From NCBI GenBank assembly GCA_001510575.1, contig LNGK01000008.1, positions 1,958,691 through 2,022,690 on the forward strand: 64,000 nucleotides of DNA, read 5' to 3'. Of the stretch, positions 9,298 through 21,026 are shown in pieces; the first letter of the stretch is position 1, and the number at the start of each line of letters is the position of its first letter. A program made the position numbers and the translations under genes. The notes under the pieces were generated by a model. It did no database searches and was not told the DNA's origin. It saw nothing but the letters and a program-made list of their open reading frames with translations. This DNA is from Knoxdaviesia capensis. Taxonomy: Eukaryota; Ascomycota; Sordariomycetes; Microascales; Gondwanamycetaceae.

Positions 9298-9898
9298 ATA
9301 ATATAATAAATTATAAAAGAGAATCCCTCTTAAGAATACGATATATCGAAGTATAAGCTACTAAAAAAGGAGATAGCCCCCGCGGGTTATCGTACTATCG
9401 AAGAGTATATACCTTATAGGCGCTATATTAAATCCACTACGGCTTATAAGAGTAGCGGTATATACTTTATAAAACCCGCTAGAGTAAGAGCTTTATAGTA
9501 TTACTATTATAGTACTAGTAGGAAATACGAGCCTTAATAAGTTAGAGAAGTAATAGAAAGGAAACGGGATTAATAGAGAGAGACGCTAACTATAAACGAA
9601 TAACCCGATATACGTCGTACCCTTAGTATACGCTTTCCTTACGAAGCTACGGGGTAAATACTCTAAGCGCGGCGACGTAGTCTCGCTAAGCTACGCGGTT
9701 AAAGAGCTACTTACTATTTATAAGTATAACTTTAATTACTCCTATAAAGCTAAGCTATAGTACTAAGATATTCGGAAAGATAGTACTAAGGTACTAGCGG
9801 CTCTTAAAAGCTTAAAAGACCTAGTTATATCTAGCGAACCCTACTAGTATTCCTTAAAGCGTTAGTTTATAGAGATCTTAGATTATATTCCGTTCTAA
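9298..9898 (+). pseudogene. Antisense ORF remnant between pol and 3' LTR, copy 2
   Basis: Located in the 1.2 kb between the end of RNase H and the 3' LTR, on the strand opposite to pol. It reads EYDMSKYKLLKK, EYMPYRRYIKS, SSGIYFMKPARVRAL, and then, in a shifted frame, GKYSKRGDVVSLSYAVKEL and DIRKDSTKVLAALKSL. Most stops are explicable as CAA/CAG to TAA/TAG. The amino acids match copy 1 better than chance would suggest by eye, with silent-type base differences. A TATATAAATA lies about 80 bases upstream (9208-9217), although RIP can create such strings. No known domain is recognised. Confidence 0.4.
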
Positions 9899-10004
9899 AA
9901 GTATAAAGAAAAGGAAGGAGGAATATCGAGGTAGATAGACGAAAGAAGAAGAAAACTTAAGAGAGTTAGTATTAATCCTTATAGACCCGTTTATATATAG
10001 ACTA

Positions 10005-13000
10005 TAAATTTAGAAGAGTATAGAAATATTTAAACTTTTATCGATTTAAAGCCTTAATAAACCCGTCTACGGGTATCTCTAATATAGAGACGTACTTTAC
10101 GAGCCCTTTACTTCTACTATACCTCTCTTTTATCTATATATTATAGATATCTACGTACTATAGATAAGTATTTACTTAAGAAGAGGTATCTATAACTAAG
10201 TAGATAGTCTATATATTATCGTAGCTTACTATTAATAGAGATATTAAATAAATACTAATAGAGTTTATTAAGCGGCGAAGAGTAATACCCTCGTAAGTTA
10301 TTAGGCTTAGAGTTAGAAGCTTAGCTTTTATTATTAACGTAGTAATAGTTAGCTATTTAGCGGCCTTCTATATAATAGGGCTACTAAGTATAGTAACTAG
10401 AAAGCTATTAGACGATTATCTAGTATCTAGTACGTTAGTAAATAAAGTATCGTTATATATAAGTATAAAGAGATTTATCTTACTATAGAGCTACTCGACT
10501 AGGATATCGATAGTAAGTAACTTACCCCTTACGAGGTTAGTAATAAAATAATAGATCGCGAGGAAACGCTTACTATATAGGTATCGAATAACCTAGTTAG
10601 TAGTAGCTATATATTCTAGGCCTAGGTTATAAGTAAACTAAGTAAGGTTAGAAGCCGCGAATACGATATCTAATCGTAAAGTAATAACCGTATAGAGAAT
10701 TAAGCTAACCTTTTTAAAAAAAAGCTTAGTATAAGCCTATAAAGACTTACTAAAATATAGCGGGTAAGATATAAGATACGGGTAAGGATCCTAGCTAGTA
10801 TCTAGATTAAAACGACGTTTAATCTTCTTAATATAGGCGTTATAGGATAGCTAGAGGCGCTAAGTCGCTCTATTATAGATTATATAAATACCTAAGAAGA
10901 ACGCGGTAGACTTCTCTCTACGTATATTAAAACGTGAGGAAAGTTACTTAAGTATAGCTTCGTATTTATCCCGCGAGTTAAGAGTATAACTAATAAGGAT
11001 ATCGTCTATATAGATAAAGAAATAGATAGTCTTACGTGAGTTTATTTACTAATAGGGATCTTACGTAGAGCGAATAAGGCCTAGAGACTTAAATTCCTTA
11101 GAAAGCGTATTAAACTAAAGAATTAGGGACTCGCTTAGGCCGTAAAGGGCGCGTTTTAAGAGAGCGACGTAACTAAGGTAACGCTTATAGAGGGGTTCTA
11201 GTAGCTAAACGTAAATCTCTAAACTAGTATCCTCTAGAGAGGCGTTTAGAAAAGTATTAGAAACGTTAAACTATAGGAGCTTAAAGTCGAAAAAAGCGGC
11301 GAGCGTAAGGAATAAGCGAAGTAAACGTATAGCGAGTATCGCTATATACGTATTAAGCGTAGACGCCTCTTACTAGTTACTTTATATTATATATCGAGCT
11401 TTAAAACGCGTAATCTTACTATCCTTATCGAGCTTATACTTCTAAACTTATTTAATTAGAATAATACGCTAGTTACTTAGGTAAGGGATTACTTCCTACG
11501 TACCTTTACTCTCTAGCGAGGTTATTTTAGATTAGCTAGCCTTAAGAAATTCTTTATTATATAGATAAGCTAATATTCTACGTTAGGATTTAGGCTCTAA
11601 GGCGTAAATATATAGAAAGCGAACTTTAAAAGAGGCCGCTATAGTAAAGGAAGCGTATAGCGGCTTAAAGAACTCCCGTAAATCTAAGTAAAGTAATAAG
11701 CTATACTCCTTAAGTAGTAAAATATAAGCGCGATCCTCTATATTAAGTAGTAACCTAGTAGCTTCGATAGCTATTAAGTTAATATACCTAGTAAGGGGAC
11801 GCCTATTTTATAGTAATAACTAGCGCTAAGCGGGGAGCTTAAGCGCGTTCTCTACTAATACTACGTAAGCTTATTCTAAAGGAACGAGTATTAGAGGCTT
11901 AGTAGATAAAGTAGTAGAAAGGGTCTAACTACTTAGTAGTAACGACTAGCGCTAATTAAGCCGTAAGGCCTACTTATCCGTATCCGTTACTAGCGTTAAA
12001 AGAGCTTAGTCTAAAGAAACGAGTATTAGAGACTTAGTAAGCCTTTCCTTAATAGCTAAGGAATTCGCTTAAGTAGTAAGGGAATCCCTAGCGATATCTA
12101 GTAAAGTAATAATATCGTTAACGTAATTAGTATTAGCGACTAGTTTTATATTAGGAGATTCTAATAGAGTATATATATGAGGGTATTTAAGCTTTAAAAT
12201 AACTAAAGGTATAGATTATATAAACTAAGGTATTATTATAATACCTATAAAAGACGCTAGGTTAGGGGCACGCTCGATAGAGTTCCTAACTAAGGAGGTA
12301 TATACCCTTAAAGGTACTAAAGATAAGGCTAGGGGATAAACTATAACGTATAGCGTATATAGCGTTAAAGGGTACTACGGGCCTTATCCCGATAGGAGGT
12401 TTACTTCTAACGTAAATAGACGTTAAGAAGTAGTAGTTTAATTATTAACTACTTTAGATAAGGCTAGCTAAGAAACTAATATCTAACTAAATAACGGTAT
12501 AGGAAGTCTTTTAGAGTATTAGACGCCCTTATTAATATATTTAAAGAAAGGTAGGGAGTCCGCCTAAGAGTAGAGGTCGGGGATCTCTAAAATCTAGGCG
12601 AGCTTAAGAGCTTTAGCTAATGAATACTCTTCTTAAGGCGTAGTCTTATTATAGAAAAGGCGCTCGTTAAAGCGGATATTACGCGTATTAATAACCTTAT
12701 TAAGAATAGGGATCTAGATTCGAAAGATATTATATATAATATAGTTAACTAAATAGCTAATATATATACGAGGGGAAGCTTTATACTAGTAGTAATCCTA
12801 TTTAAGTTCCTAACGCGCTTAAAGAAGATAGGCTCTATAGCTATACGCGTAGACGCTATATTAGTTATTAGTAAGATATACTATACGCTCTTTAAAGCGC
12901 TCTAAGGGAGAAGAAGTATATAAGGTATTATAAGTAACGAGCTAAGATAATAGTATCTAATTCGGTAAGCGCTAGGAGTAATATTAAATCGGCGTTATAT

Positions 13001-15500
13001 TATATAAATATACGGTAACGTAAATAGTCTCGCTAAGGAGTTTACTTAGTAGTTAAGAACCCGCGAGTATTTTTATATATTTATTAAAAATAAGTTAATC
13101 TACTCGCTTAACGAGCCTATTAAGCTTATAAGTACGTAGTAGAGAGTACTTAAAGATAATACTATTATTTTTAATAAACGTTTATTATAAAGATTAAGTA
13201 AAACCTTCCTTATTAACTATATTAGCTTTATTATCTATATAAATATAGATAATAAGAATACCGAATTAGCGCTTAATACGCGCTACGAACGCCTTAGTAT
13301 TAGAGATAGACTTAGGTACGGTCTTTAATATTTAAAGAAATACCGTTATAAACCCCGAAAATTCGTTTACTTAGATTTATACCTAATTATACTTACCGCT
13401 AGTAAGTAGATAGAAAAGATTAACGCCTAAGCGCTTAAACGGTCTTATAGCCTTATATATAATAAATAAATAATTAATTACTTATATAACGTTAGATAAA
13501 GTATATAAAATATATTCTAGAAGCTTCGGCGCGCTATTAAATAGCTTAATATTAATTTACTTAAAAATATATTTAAGTATAGTTTTACTTATATAACTAG
13601 TACGTAAATACTAAACGGTAGTAATCGTATTACGTAGAATTATACTCTTATATTAACCTAAGAGATAAACTAGCGAAGGCTCTAAATTATAAGTAATACT
13701 AGTAAGTAATATATAATAGATAACGCCTACTAATAATATATCGTCTACTCTCTCTATATAAAGTAAATTACTATCGGAGGGGAGCTCCTTAATAATAGTA
13801 AGTACCCCTAAGCGAGTAGTACGTAGCGTATCGTTAAAGCTATTATACTATACTCTACTCGCGCGAAGTATCTTCTAACTAATTATATTAAGATAAAAAC
13901 CCTTAACGAGAGTAACCCTATTTAAATATAGGTTAACTACCTTACTAGAGGGAAGCTTAAAATAACTAGCGAATACGCGCTTACCTTAGGCCGCGATTAG
14001 AAAAGAGCTAGGACTAGCGTAGATAGCCTTACCTAGCTTTATACGAATAACTTTAGTTAGGAAATTAATATCGTTAATAATATATAGCGTAGAACTACTA
14101 TTAAGGATAATAGAGTTATAGAAACGCGAATTACCGCTTATATAAGTAGTAGATAAAACTATAGCTTACTTAGGCATAGGCTAAAAGATAACGGCTCCTA
14201 CCTAATACTTATCGTTAAGTACGGTATTAGAAGAGGGAACGGGTAGGGTAGGCGTTATACTCGTTAAAGAAGAAGAAGTAGAAGCCCTCTACGAGGTCGA
14301 GTAGTTACTACGACCTTAGGAATTACCTCTCTTAGAATTACTCTATTACTTAGAGGGCTTAGATAAGTACTTAGCGGGGATAAGGCGTTCTAATCGACGA
14401 CTTATAGCTTAGAGTATATCTAGGCCTTCCTACTACTTAAAAGTAAGATAGACCGTAGATATAAACTTATATAAAGGGGTCTTTACTACGACGTATTCGC
14501 TTATTATACGATAGAAAGCGAAGTAGTATTAAAAATTAAAGAAATAAGTTACTTCTAAGACGTAGAAGTACTTAATTAACGTAGAAGAGGTAGCTAAGAA
14601 TAGCTACTAACTACCCGCCTAACTAGTAATAGCTATAGTAACGTTAGAGCTTATATAAGTATCTATAAGATATATAATAAGCGTATGAGAGATATCGTTA
14701 AAGCTAAAATTAGGTTTAACTTAGCGGATAGGAAATTTATTAGATAAATATTTACTAAATTCTAGGTCTACTCTACTATTAAGAATATCGATTAGGTCTT
14801 ATAATATAACCTAGCCGTCTCGAATAAGCTAAAGATATAGCGTATAAAGACGCGCTTAGACCGCTCGCTAAGACTTAACCTAACGGACTAAGTCGCTAAC
14901 GGTTCTAGCTACGGTAAGGACCGTACGATAAGTATTAAAAATACTTAGTACGTCCTCGGTTACGTTTTAACTATATACTTCGCAAAGGTATAAGAGTATA
15001 TATCGTAAGATATAATCGCCTATACCTTAGGGATAGGAATTAAACGCCTTAGCGTACGTAAGGTCTATTAATAAACTACGTATTATATCTAAGAGTATAG
15101 TATACGTTAGACTAGGGCTTACTTAGGAAGACGCGAGCCTAACGTTAGACTCGAGACCTTTATAAACGACCTTATAAATAAATTCGTAATATATTAGCTT
15201 AAACGTATACTCTATTTCGATATATAGATAATTAGTAACGGCCTAGTTATATACTTCCTTACGTATTTAAGTAATAAGAGGGTTAATAGCTAGCGCGTAC
15301 GCGTTTAGGTCCCTATCGGGGTTAACGTATTACTAGATATTATACTAAGCTAATTAAGCTTCTATAGTATTAATCTAAAGGAATTACTTATCGGAAGATA
15401 AGAGCTTCGGAAGCGTAGAAGATACGGTAGGCGTAGCTTATAGAGCGTTAGGGACGTAAGAGGATATCGCGTATAGATAAGGTAATTATTTAAGAATAAG
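10005..15500 (-). pseudogene. Copia gag-pol remnant, copy 2
   Basis: A degenerate polyprotein. Landmarks on the minus strand are protease (14088-14108), integrase (a mutated D-L-F..T-S-G-K-Y block and a downstream D-N-x-A, 13.44 down to 13.2 kb), RT YIDDIL (10995-11012) and RNase H (about 10.45 down to 10.1 kb, ending about 10.0 kb). The gag and zinc-knuckle end (14.2-15.5 kb) is too altered to read with confidence. Substitutions from the Copia consensus are mainly those expected from TpG to TpA. Confidence 0.75.
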
Positions 15501-15634
15501 ATAACTAGATAAAATAACTTAAAAGTTAGATATTTAAGTAAAAAAAAATTAATAACTTATCGTTAACGGGAAGTTTCTAGATACTAATATAAATCTCGAA
15601 AAAGTAAAGTATTTAAATAAGAGAAAATCTATTT

Positions 15635-15645
15635 AGGCTTATAAC
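15635..15645 (-). other. Primer-binding site: half of initiator tRNA-Met (inferred)
   Basis: Immediately inside the 5' LTR the + strand reads AGGCTTATAAC. Eukaryotic initiator tRNA-Met has GGGCUCAUAAC in its anticodon stem-loop. The two differ by two transitions of the type caused by RIP. Drosophila copia and yeast Ty5 prime from a cleaved half-tRNA at this same anticodon position. The tRNA sequence is recalled family knowledge, not present in the window. Confidence 0.65.
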
Positions 15646-15798
15646 TATAGTATCTAATTATATATTAATTCTTCTATATATCTAACTAGCGGTATATAGC
15701 TAGGCGGAGTCCTAGATAAACACCGCAGGCTTATCACCTGATCTGAGTATGACATGGCACGTGATAGTGCTCATGTGAGAGTGCCATATACTGCCGCA
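15646..15798 (-). repeat. 5' LTR of Copia copy 2
   Basis: 153 bp. The inner half (15646 to about 15714) carries eleven RIP-type changes relative to the other LTR. The outer 84 bases are intact and end TGCCGCA. Together with 8631-8710 it gives the unmutated LTR. Confidence 0.95.
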
Positions 15799-15803
15799 GT
15801 TAA
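15799..15803. repeat. Target-site duplication (GTTAA), right
   Basis: Partner of 8626-8630. Normal-composition host DNA begins here. Confidence 0.85.
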
Positions 15804-16216
15804 CACCTCGCGACATGCATCTGTGGATGCTAGTTGAAGACGGCAACACTTTCTGTTTGGAGTACCGGCCTTGAGAATTTGCTTCAAACGACTTACTTAT
15901 AAACAAACAGATACCGTCTTTGAACGGGCAGTTTTTGTGAAGCTTGACGCAACAGAATGACAGCCTTGATATAATGGCATGGCTGCCAGCTGTAAATATG
16001 GCTGGCGGTCCTACGTATACATACTTATGATCTCGCGCTTGCCATCCTCCACTTGACTTTTTTGCTGCGTGCCAACCGTTCAACTTCAACTTCAACCTTT
16101 CATCTCTCATTCAAACCTCCACATCATTATCTTATCGCCAACTCACCTCGATATACCCACCCGACTCCGGCCCCCGAGTCCACACATATCTCCGCCATCC
16201 TCCGCCGAACCCAACC
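15804..16216. other. Intergenic, promoter side of the MMtag gene
   Basis: 413 bp of normal composition between the Copia 5' LTR and the start codon at 16217. The last 150 bases are C- and A-rich, like other fungal leaders here. No gene is seen. Confidence 0.6.
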
Positions 16217-17017
16217 ATGGATCTTTTATCCAGCATCCGCAAAACCGGCTCGCGCGGCGGCGTCAACTTCAACTGGGACGACGTCGCCTCCTCCGCCCAC
16301 CGCGAGAACTACCTCGGCCACAGCCTCAAAGCTCCCGTCGGCCGCTGGCAGAGCGGCCGCGACCTCAACTGGTACGCCAAGGCCGACGACGGCACGGCCG
16401 CACCCGGGATTGACGGTGCGGAGACGGATGCTCAGCGGCGAGACCGCGAGCGCAAGGAGGAGCTCCGCCGCATCAAAGAGGCTGAGGAGGATGCCATCTC
16501 GCGCGCCCTGGGGCTGCCGGTACCCAACCGGTCGACTACTGGCGCCAACGCGGTTGCCGTGAATGCAAATGCCCGGCCACAGCAGGCTCCTGTGGAGCCA
16601 GCGCCGGCGTCAGCTGCGCCCGAGCCGCCTGTCCGCCGGAGGCGCGACGACCGCGATGAGTCCCGACGACACCGGGAATCCTCGTCAGACAGACACCGCC
16701 ACAGTCGTCGACACGACCGGAGCCCTGAACGGAGAGACAGACGCCGGGATCCCGACGATCGCCGCGGCGGCGGCCGCGAGAGCCACGCGCCAGACGCTCG
16801 CAGCCGGGATCACCATCACCGCCACCGGGACCGGCCGGACGAGAGACCACATGACCATGGGCGCGACCGACCGGAAAGGAGACGCGCGGATGATGCGGGT
16901 GAGGGTGGCAGACGGCACCATCACCGCCACCGCAGTAGCAGAAGCCCAGGTGACGGCGGCCGCCGCGAGCGGCCGCGCCACCGGTCCCGGTCTCCACGTG
17001 AGCGACGTGCGGCGTGA
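16217..17017 (+). CDS. MMtag (multiple myeloma tumour-associated protein 2-like) domain protein
   Basis: Intronless, 266 aa. Residues 1-55 carry the diagnostic N-terminal block: GGVNFNWDDV, then HRENYLGHSLKAPVGRWQ, then RDLNWYAK. These are the most conserved residues of the MMtag (C1orf35) family. Residues 70-100 are a charged helix (RRDRERKEELRRIKEAEE). From about 140 on the protein is low-complexity, rich in R, D, H and S with many RS and RD pairs, which suggests a nuclear RNA-associated protein; that is inference. The molecular function of the family is unknown. The start is chosen because the conserved block begins at once. Convergent with HID1. Confidence 0.85.
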   Translation: MDLLSSIRKTGSRGGVNFNWDDVASSAHRENYLGHSLKAPVGRWQSGRDLNWYAKADDGTAAPGIDGAETDAQRRDRERKEELRRIKEAEEDAISRALGLPVPNRSTTGANAVAVNANARPQQAPVEPAPASAAPEPPVRRRRDDRDESRRHRESSSDRHRHSRRHDRSPERRDRRRDPDDRRGGGRESHAPDARSRDHHHRHRDRPDERPHDHGRDRPERRRADDAGEGGRRHHHRHRSSRSPGDGGRRERPRHRSRSPRERRAA

Positions 17018-17435
17018 TTTCTCTTGGCGGAGCTACGATAGAAATACACGGACACGGGGGGCCCGGATGAATGACACTGGGCTGAATGATCAAAGTATCT
17101 CTTAGCTCCTTTTTAGAAACCCTGTGTGGAAAACAAACAATGATACCCTAAACATGCTGCATATAAACACTCAAGTTTGCTCTAACTTCCTGTCACCACA
17201 ACAGATGAGCATCATGCACGACAGAAACACCCAAAACATGAAAACAAAAAGTGAAAATGGAAATGAATGATAATGATAATAAACAAGCTTCCGTGTAACG
17301 CCGAGTTGTCTCTTCAAAAAAACGAACGAAAGATGATGGTACTATGTATGTACTGCATCCAATTACGACCAAGCGTCCACCACCAATCTCATACACTTAC
17401 TAACCAGCTACTACCCTCCCTAATGGACACGGCAC
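17018..17435. other. Convergent intergenic region
   Basis: 418 bp between the stop codons of the MMtag gene and HID1. It is AT-rich with short A runs and holds both 3' UTRs. Nothing else is seen. Confidence 0.6.
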
Positions 17436-20332
17436 CTACAGCGCCGGCCCGGCACCTCCACTTCCACCACCGCCACCACCACTGGCGGCCCCGCCGGCGC
17501 CCGGCGGCCCGCGCAGATTAATAGCCCCGATACGCGACATGATATTACTACCCAGCGCATCGACCGCACCGCGCGGGCTCGAGAGCGACGGGCCCTCGGG
17601 CGCAATGCCCTGCACGCGGAACAGCTTGATGTTGGTGCCGCCCCAGATACCAATCGGGTTCTTCGACAGCCGGATCTCCGACGTGAAGATGAAGCCCCAT
17701 AGGAGCGACTCGTACCACCCGAGCGCCAGCGGACCCCATTCGAACGAGTGCACGCGCACCGGCGAGGGGTCGATGCCCAGCAGCGTGACGTTCTTCAGGC
17801 TCCGGAGCACGTCGGAGGTGGGGGCTTCGGCTGTGAACGCGCTCTCCGGGAGGAGGGCGCTGACCTGCTGGATCACGGTGAGGATCGTGTGCAGAGGCAG
17901 CTCGGGTAGCCAGCTGTCGATCCAGTGCGGCGTTGGCTCGAACCGCCCGGTATACGGCCGGAAGGCGGCTCCGCCAGACATCATGCTGCTGGCACCGACG
18001 GATGCTGTGGCGCTCAGCGTGCTGTTCTGCCGCGAGAACGTCGGCATACCAGCTGGGAGCTTGCCGCGCGCCTTCTCCGACATCCCCCGAACTTGGGCCG
18101 GCACGGCGTCGTCGAGGTTGGAAGTCGACGAAGTCTGCGACATGTTCTCACTGGATTGCGCCGGAGTGGGTCTCCGGTCATCGTCGCTATCATCATCATC
18201 GTCGTCATCAATGACAAACGTAGAGTCGTCGTGATGGGCTGGGAAATTCGGCGCCGGGGGCGAGGAGACGCTCTTCAAACTCTCGACAGAACTGCGCCGG
18301 GAGTCTTCGGTAGGGCTGCTGAGACTATCCTTTCTGTGGCGGTTGAGACGTTCAATCTCCTCAAGCCCGCTGTCGAGGGTAAATAACCGGAGAGCCTCGA
18401 CTCTCTTCCGATTCTGCATTAAACAGTAGACAAAGAAGGGGTTTTCTAGCAGAAGGGGACGTATCGTTAGCTGATGTGGAGTTAATATGAGTCAAGTTCG
18501 GCGCAAGCATCACTCACTATTGTACTGGTGCTCGATAATGCCGTTGATGGTCTCCAGCAGCGAGGAAAGGAGGTCGTGATTGGACTCATTCGCAAGCAAG
18601 AACGACGGCGCCGACATGGAATTGAACAGACGGATTAGTCGAGAACTTGATACCATGCACAGACCCTCGAGATATGGCGCGGTGTTATTGATAACAGCTA
18701 GCAGAGCCGGGTAGGTAGCCGCGAGTTTGCCATGGCTGCTGGTAATCAAGCTGTACACCGAGCAGATCAGAAAGTCTGCATATGTGCCACGGAAGCCCGG
18801 AAGCTTGAGCACGGCGGGGAGGGTGTCATGGGTTTCGAATGTCTTATTGAGGTTGACGCCAAAGCTCTTCTCCACACTTAGAGTCTGCAGGATAAAGGCA
18901 CACATGCGGGCCACGCCCTGATTGGACGAGTCGGACTTGCTCTCGAAGGCATAGTACAACGCCAAGATGACAAAGTCGTGGGCCCGCTCGGTATCGACAA
19001 TGAACGAGCGGAAGCGTTTGTTGCTCTGGGTGATCTCCCAGAATAGCATCATGATCTCGGGAGCAAAAGTGATTGCCTGCTGGTTTCCTGGGATGTAGGA
19101 AACAGTGTCTTGAAGCGGCTGGTTGAGCATGCGGATCATGCCGTCGACAATAAACTGGAAATCTTGCGGCCGATGCAGACGGCCCAGGAAGTGACGGTAG
19201 TAGTTTTTCTGCGGCACTCCACTCGACTCGGGGATGGGGTAAACTAGAAGGATGAGGAGAAAGTGGAGGGAGTAGGTGGCAAGCATTCGCTTCGAATCTT
19301 TGAGGATGAGAGTGTTGTAGGGGACTCTCCAGTTTGCGGGGTTATATTTCAGGGTCTGCAAGTAGGGCCAGTCAGTCATATGCCCGGCCTTGATAAAAGT
19401 CATAATCGCCGCAGTAAAGATCTTACCGTGTTGAGAAGAGAGCACAGAACGTAGAGCACAATCTGCTTATCGGCACAGGAGCACAGATATGTCAAGGACT
19501 TGGTTCCGGTATGTGTCAGTGTCGACGGCGGCAGATACATGCTCTGGCTCGCCATAGTAATCAGCAGGCGCAGGATTTCACATCGGTTGCTTTCGAACTC
19601 CCTGGTCGTCTGCAAAGCCGAGTTACACCCCACACCACTCTGCCAGATAGCATACGAGACTTTATCCTGGGTATTTGGCTGTCTCGGCACAGTGAAGTCG
19701 ACGAAGAAGAGCAGATCGATGAGGGTGTCGATGAGCTCTTCAGCTAGCGGCTGCGCAGTTTCGTAAGTATCGGGCGCGGGTGGCGGGCTCATCAGCCCGG
19801 CGGCCAACGACTCGTCGAAGAGCACCTCGTTTGCAATAGTGGCACGCCGCGACCGCTTGCGCCGCGCGCCCCAGAAGAACTGCATCTCCCATGGCTGCAG
19901 AGCTTCGGCCTCGTACAGGAACGGCAGCAGCCGCGTGAGGATGCGGATGCAGTTGAGCACCTCGCGCTCGGGCGCAAGGTCCGGGTCCGGGAATGACGGG
20001 TGGTTGCGCAGGAGGAACAGCCGGGAGCTGACGGCGAGCACGAGGGTTTCGACGTTCTCGAGCGCGCGGTCCCGGGTCCGGCGGATATCGGAGGCCGCAA
20101 ACAGGCCGAACACATCTTCGGGGGACTCTGGCAGCTCCCAGAACTATTCACCGAACCCGAGATACCGTGTTAGTAGTGGGAACGGAGAAGACAACCGGAG
20201 CAGAAGAAGACAGCTCGGAAATGGGGGAAACCCTACCGAAGTCCAGTATTCGTCATCTGGGGGGATGTGGCGCTCTTCCGAAAGCCGGAAAATGCCTTTC
20301 TTGAAGGCAAGCTTTGAATCACTTGCCCCCAT
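17436..20332 (-). CDS. HID1: HID1 family protein (Golgi / secretory trafficking)
   Basis: Four exons on the minus strand: 20332-20237, 20143-19427, 19355-18518 and 18445-17436. Introns are 93, 71 and 72 bp, and the product is 886 aa. The N-terminus MGASDSKLAFKK is the family's N-myristoylation signal (Gly2). Exons 1 and 2 join as DDEYWTS-FWELPESPEDVF and continue FAASDIRRTRDRALENVETL, typical of HID1. The last junction gives HQYN-KNPFFVYCLMQNRKR; starting exon 4 at the later AG (18413) would break the frame and lose a conserved segment. The C-terminal third is Ser-rich and acidic, ending in a glycine-rich tail. HID1 proteins act at the Golgi and trans-Golgi in secretory cargo sorting; the fission yeast homologue binds a deubiquitinase. 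The role here is by homology. Confidence 0.9.
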
Positions 20333-21026
20333 GTTGAGCTAAAGAGAAGCTAGGAAGTAATAGAGAGAAGAGAGAGGAAGAACAGGACAGAATGTCAATG
20401 TGAAGACTGATGTGAGGTTATCATCAATAGGCCAAATTAGGTTTCCCAAGAATAGTGGCTTAATGGAGGTGCCTTCCTGATTTTCAGGCCAAGATAAGCC
20501 GGAAGCAATAAAAAAAAAAGGCTTACGTAACACAGCAAACGCGGAAATCGGCCTAACTTTTCCGGCCTTGAGACAGACGACAGATGTCTCGACGACAAGA
20601 AAGACTTGAGTAACGGGACTTTTTGTAATTAAGAGATTGTATATACTAATCTTGTGGTAAGTAGTTACAGGTGTGGGTATCTTCATTATTCATACACTGT
20701 TTTGGGGGAGGAGAAACAGACGAAGAAAAACAAAAAAACCGACAAACAGCCCTGGAATGCGATGCTGGCTGAAGGATGACCCAGATTCAGAGAAAATATG
20801 TAGAGGAAGAGAACAGAAAAGGAAGAACACCCAAAAAAAGAACACAGTAGCAGAAAGAAAAGAACACCTTGCGAAATAGAGCAGACCTTGAATTCATCCT
20901 CAGCATTCCTTAACCCATTAAAAAGAAAACCAAACCTATATGCTGGCCCAAAGAAAAAAAAACGTAACAGCAAATACACTAGACGGGTGGCCCGTGTGCA
21001 CATCGCAAAGAAGCATGTTCAGATGC
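20333..21026. other. HID1 promoter and POM34 3' UTR
   Basis: 694 bp between the HID1 start and the POM34 stop, both on the minus strand. The right part is A-rich on the + strand (T-rich on the gene strand), as expected of a 3' UTR. No coding sequence is seen. Confidence 0.6.

Larger units (their letters stand above)
8631..15798 (-). mobile_element. Ty1/Copia LTR retrotransposon, copy 2, complete but RIP-degraded (7168 bp)
   Basis: Bounded by two 153-bp LTRs and a 5-bp duplication, so insertion was by an integrase. The coding strand is minus. From the 5' LTR (15646-15798) inward: primer site; gag region; protease with ILNSSST near 14088-14108 (ILDSGST before TpG to TpA); integrase core near 13200-13440; RT with YIDDIL at 10995-11012; RNase H near 10.1-10.5 kb. 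This order is that of Copia, not Gypsy. The inner sequence has almost no TG or CA dinucleotides but keeps CG, and stops are everywhere. The copy lies tail-to-tail with copy 1. It cannot move by itself. Confidence 0.95.

Noticed and set aside
1..15798. Classification of the repeats as Gypsy elements
   Set aside because: The order protease, integrase, RT, RNase H and the YVDD and RNase H block types are those of Copia.
18414..18517. HID1 exon 4 starting at 18413 (later AG)
   Set aside because: This choice breaks the frame after exon 3. The AG giving exon start 18445 restores the frame and adds the conserved NPFFVY segment.
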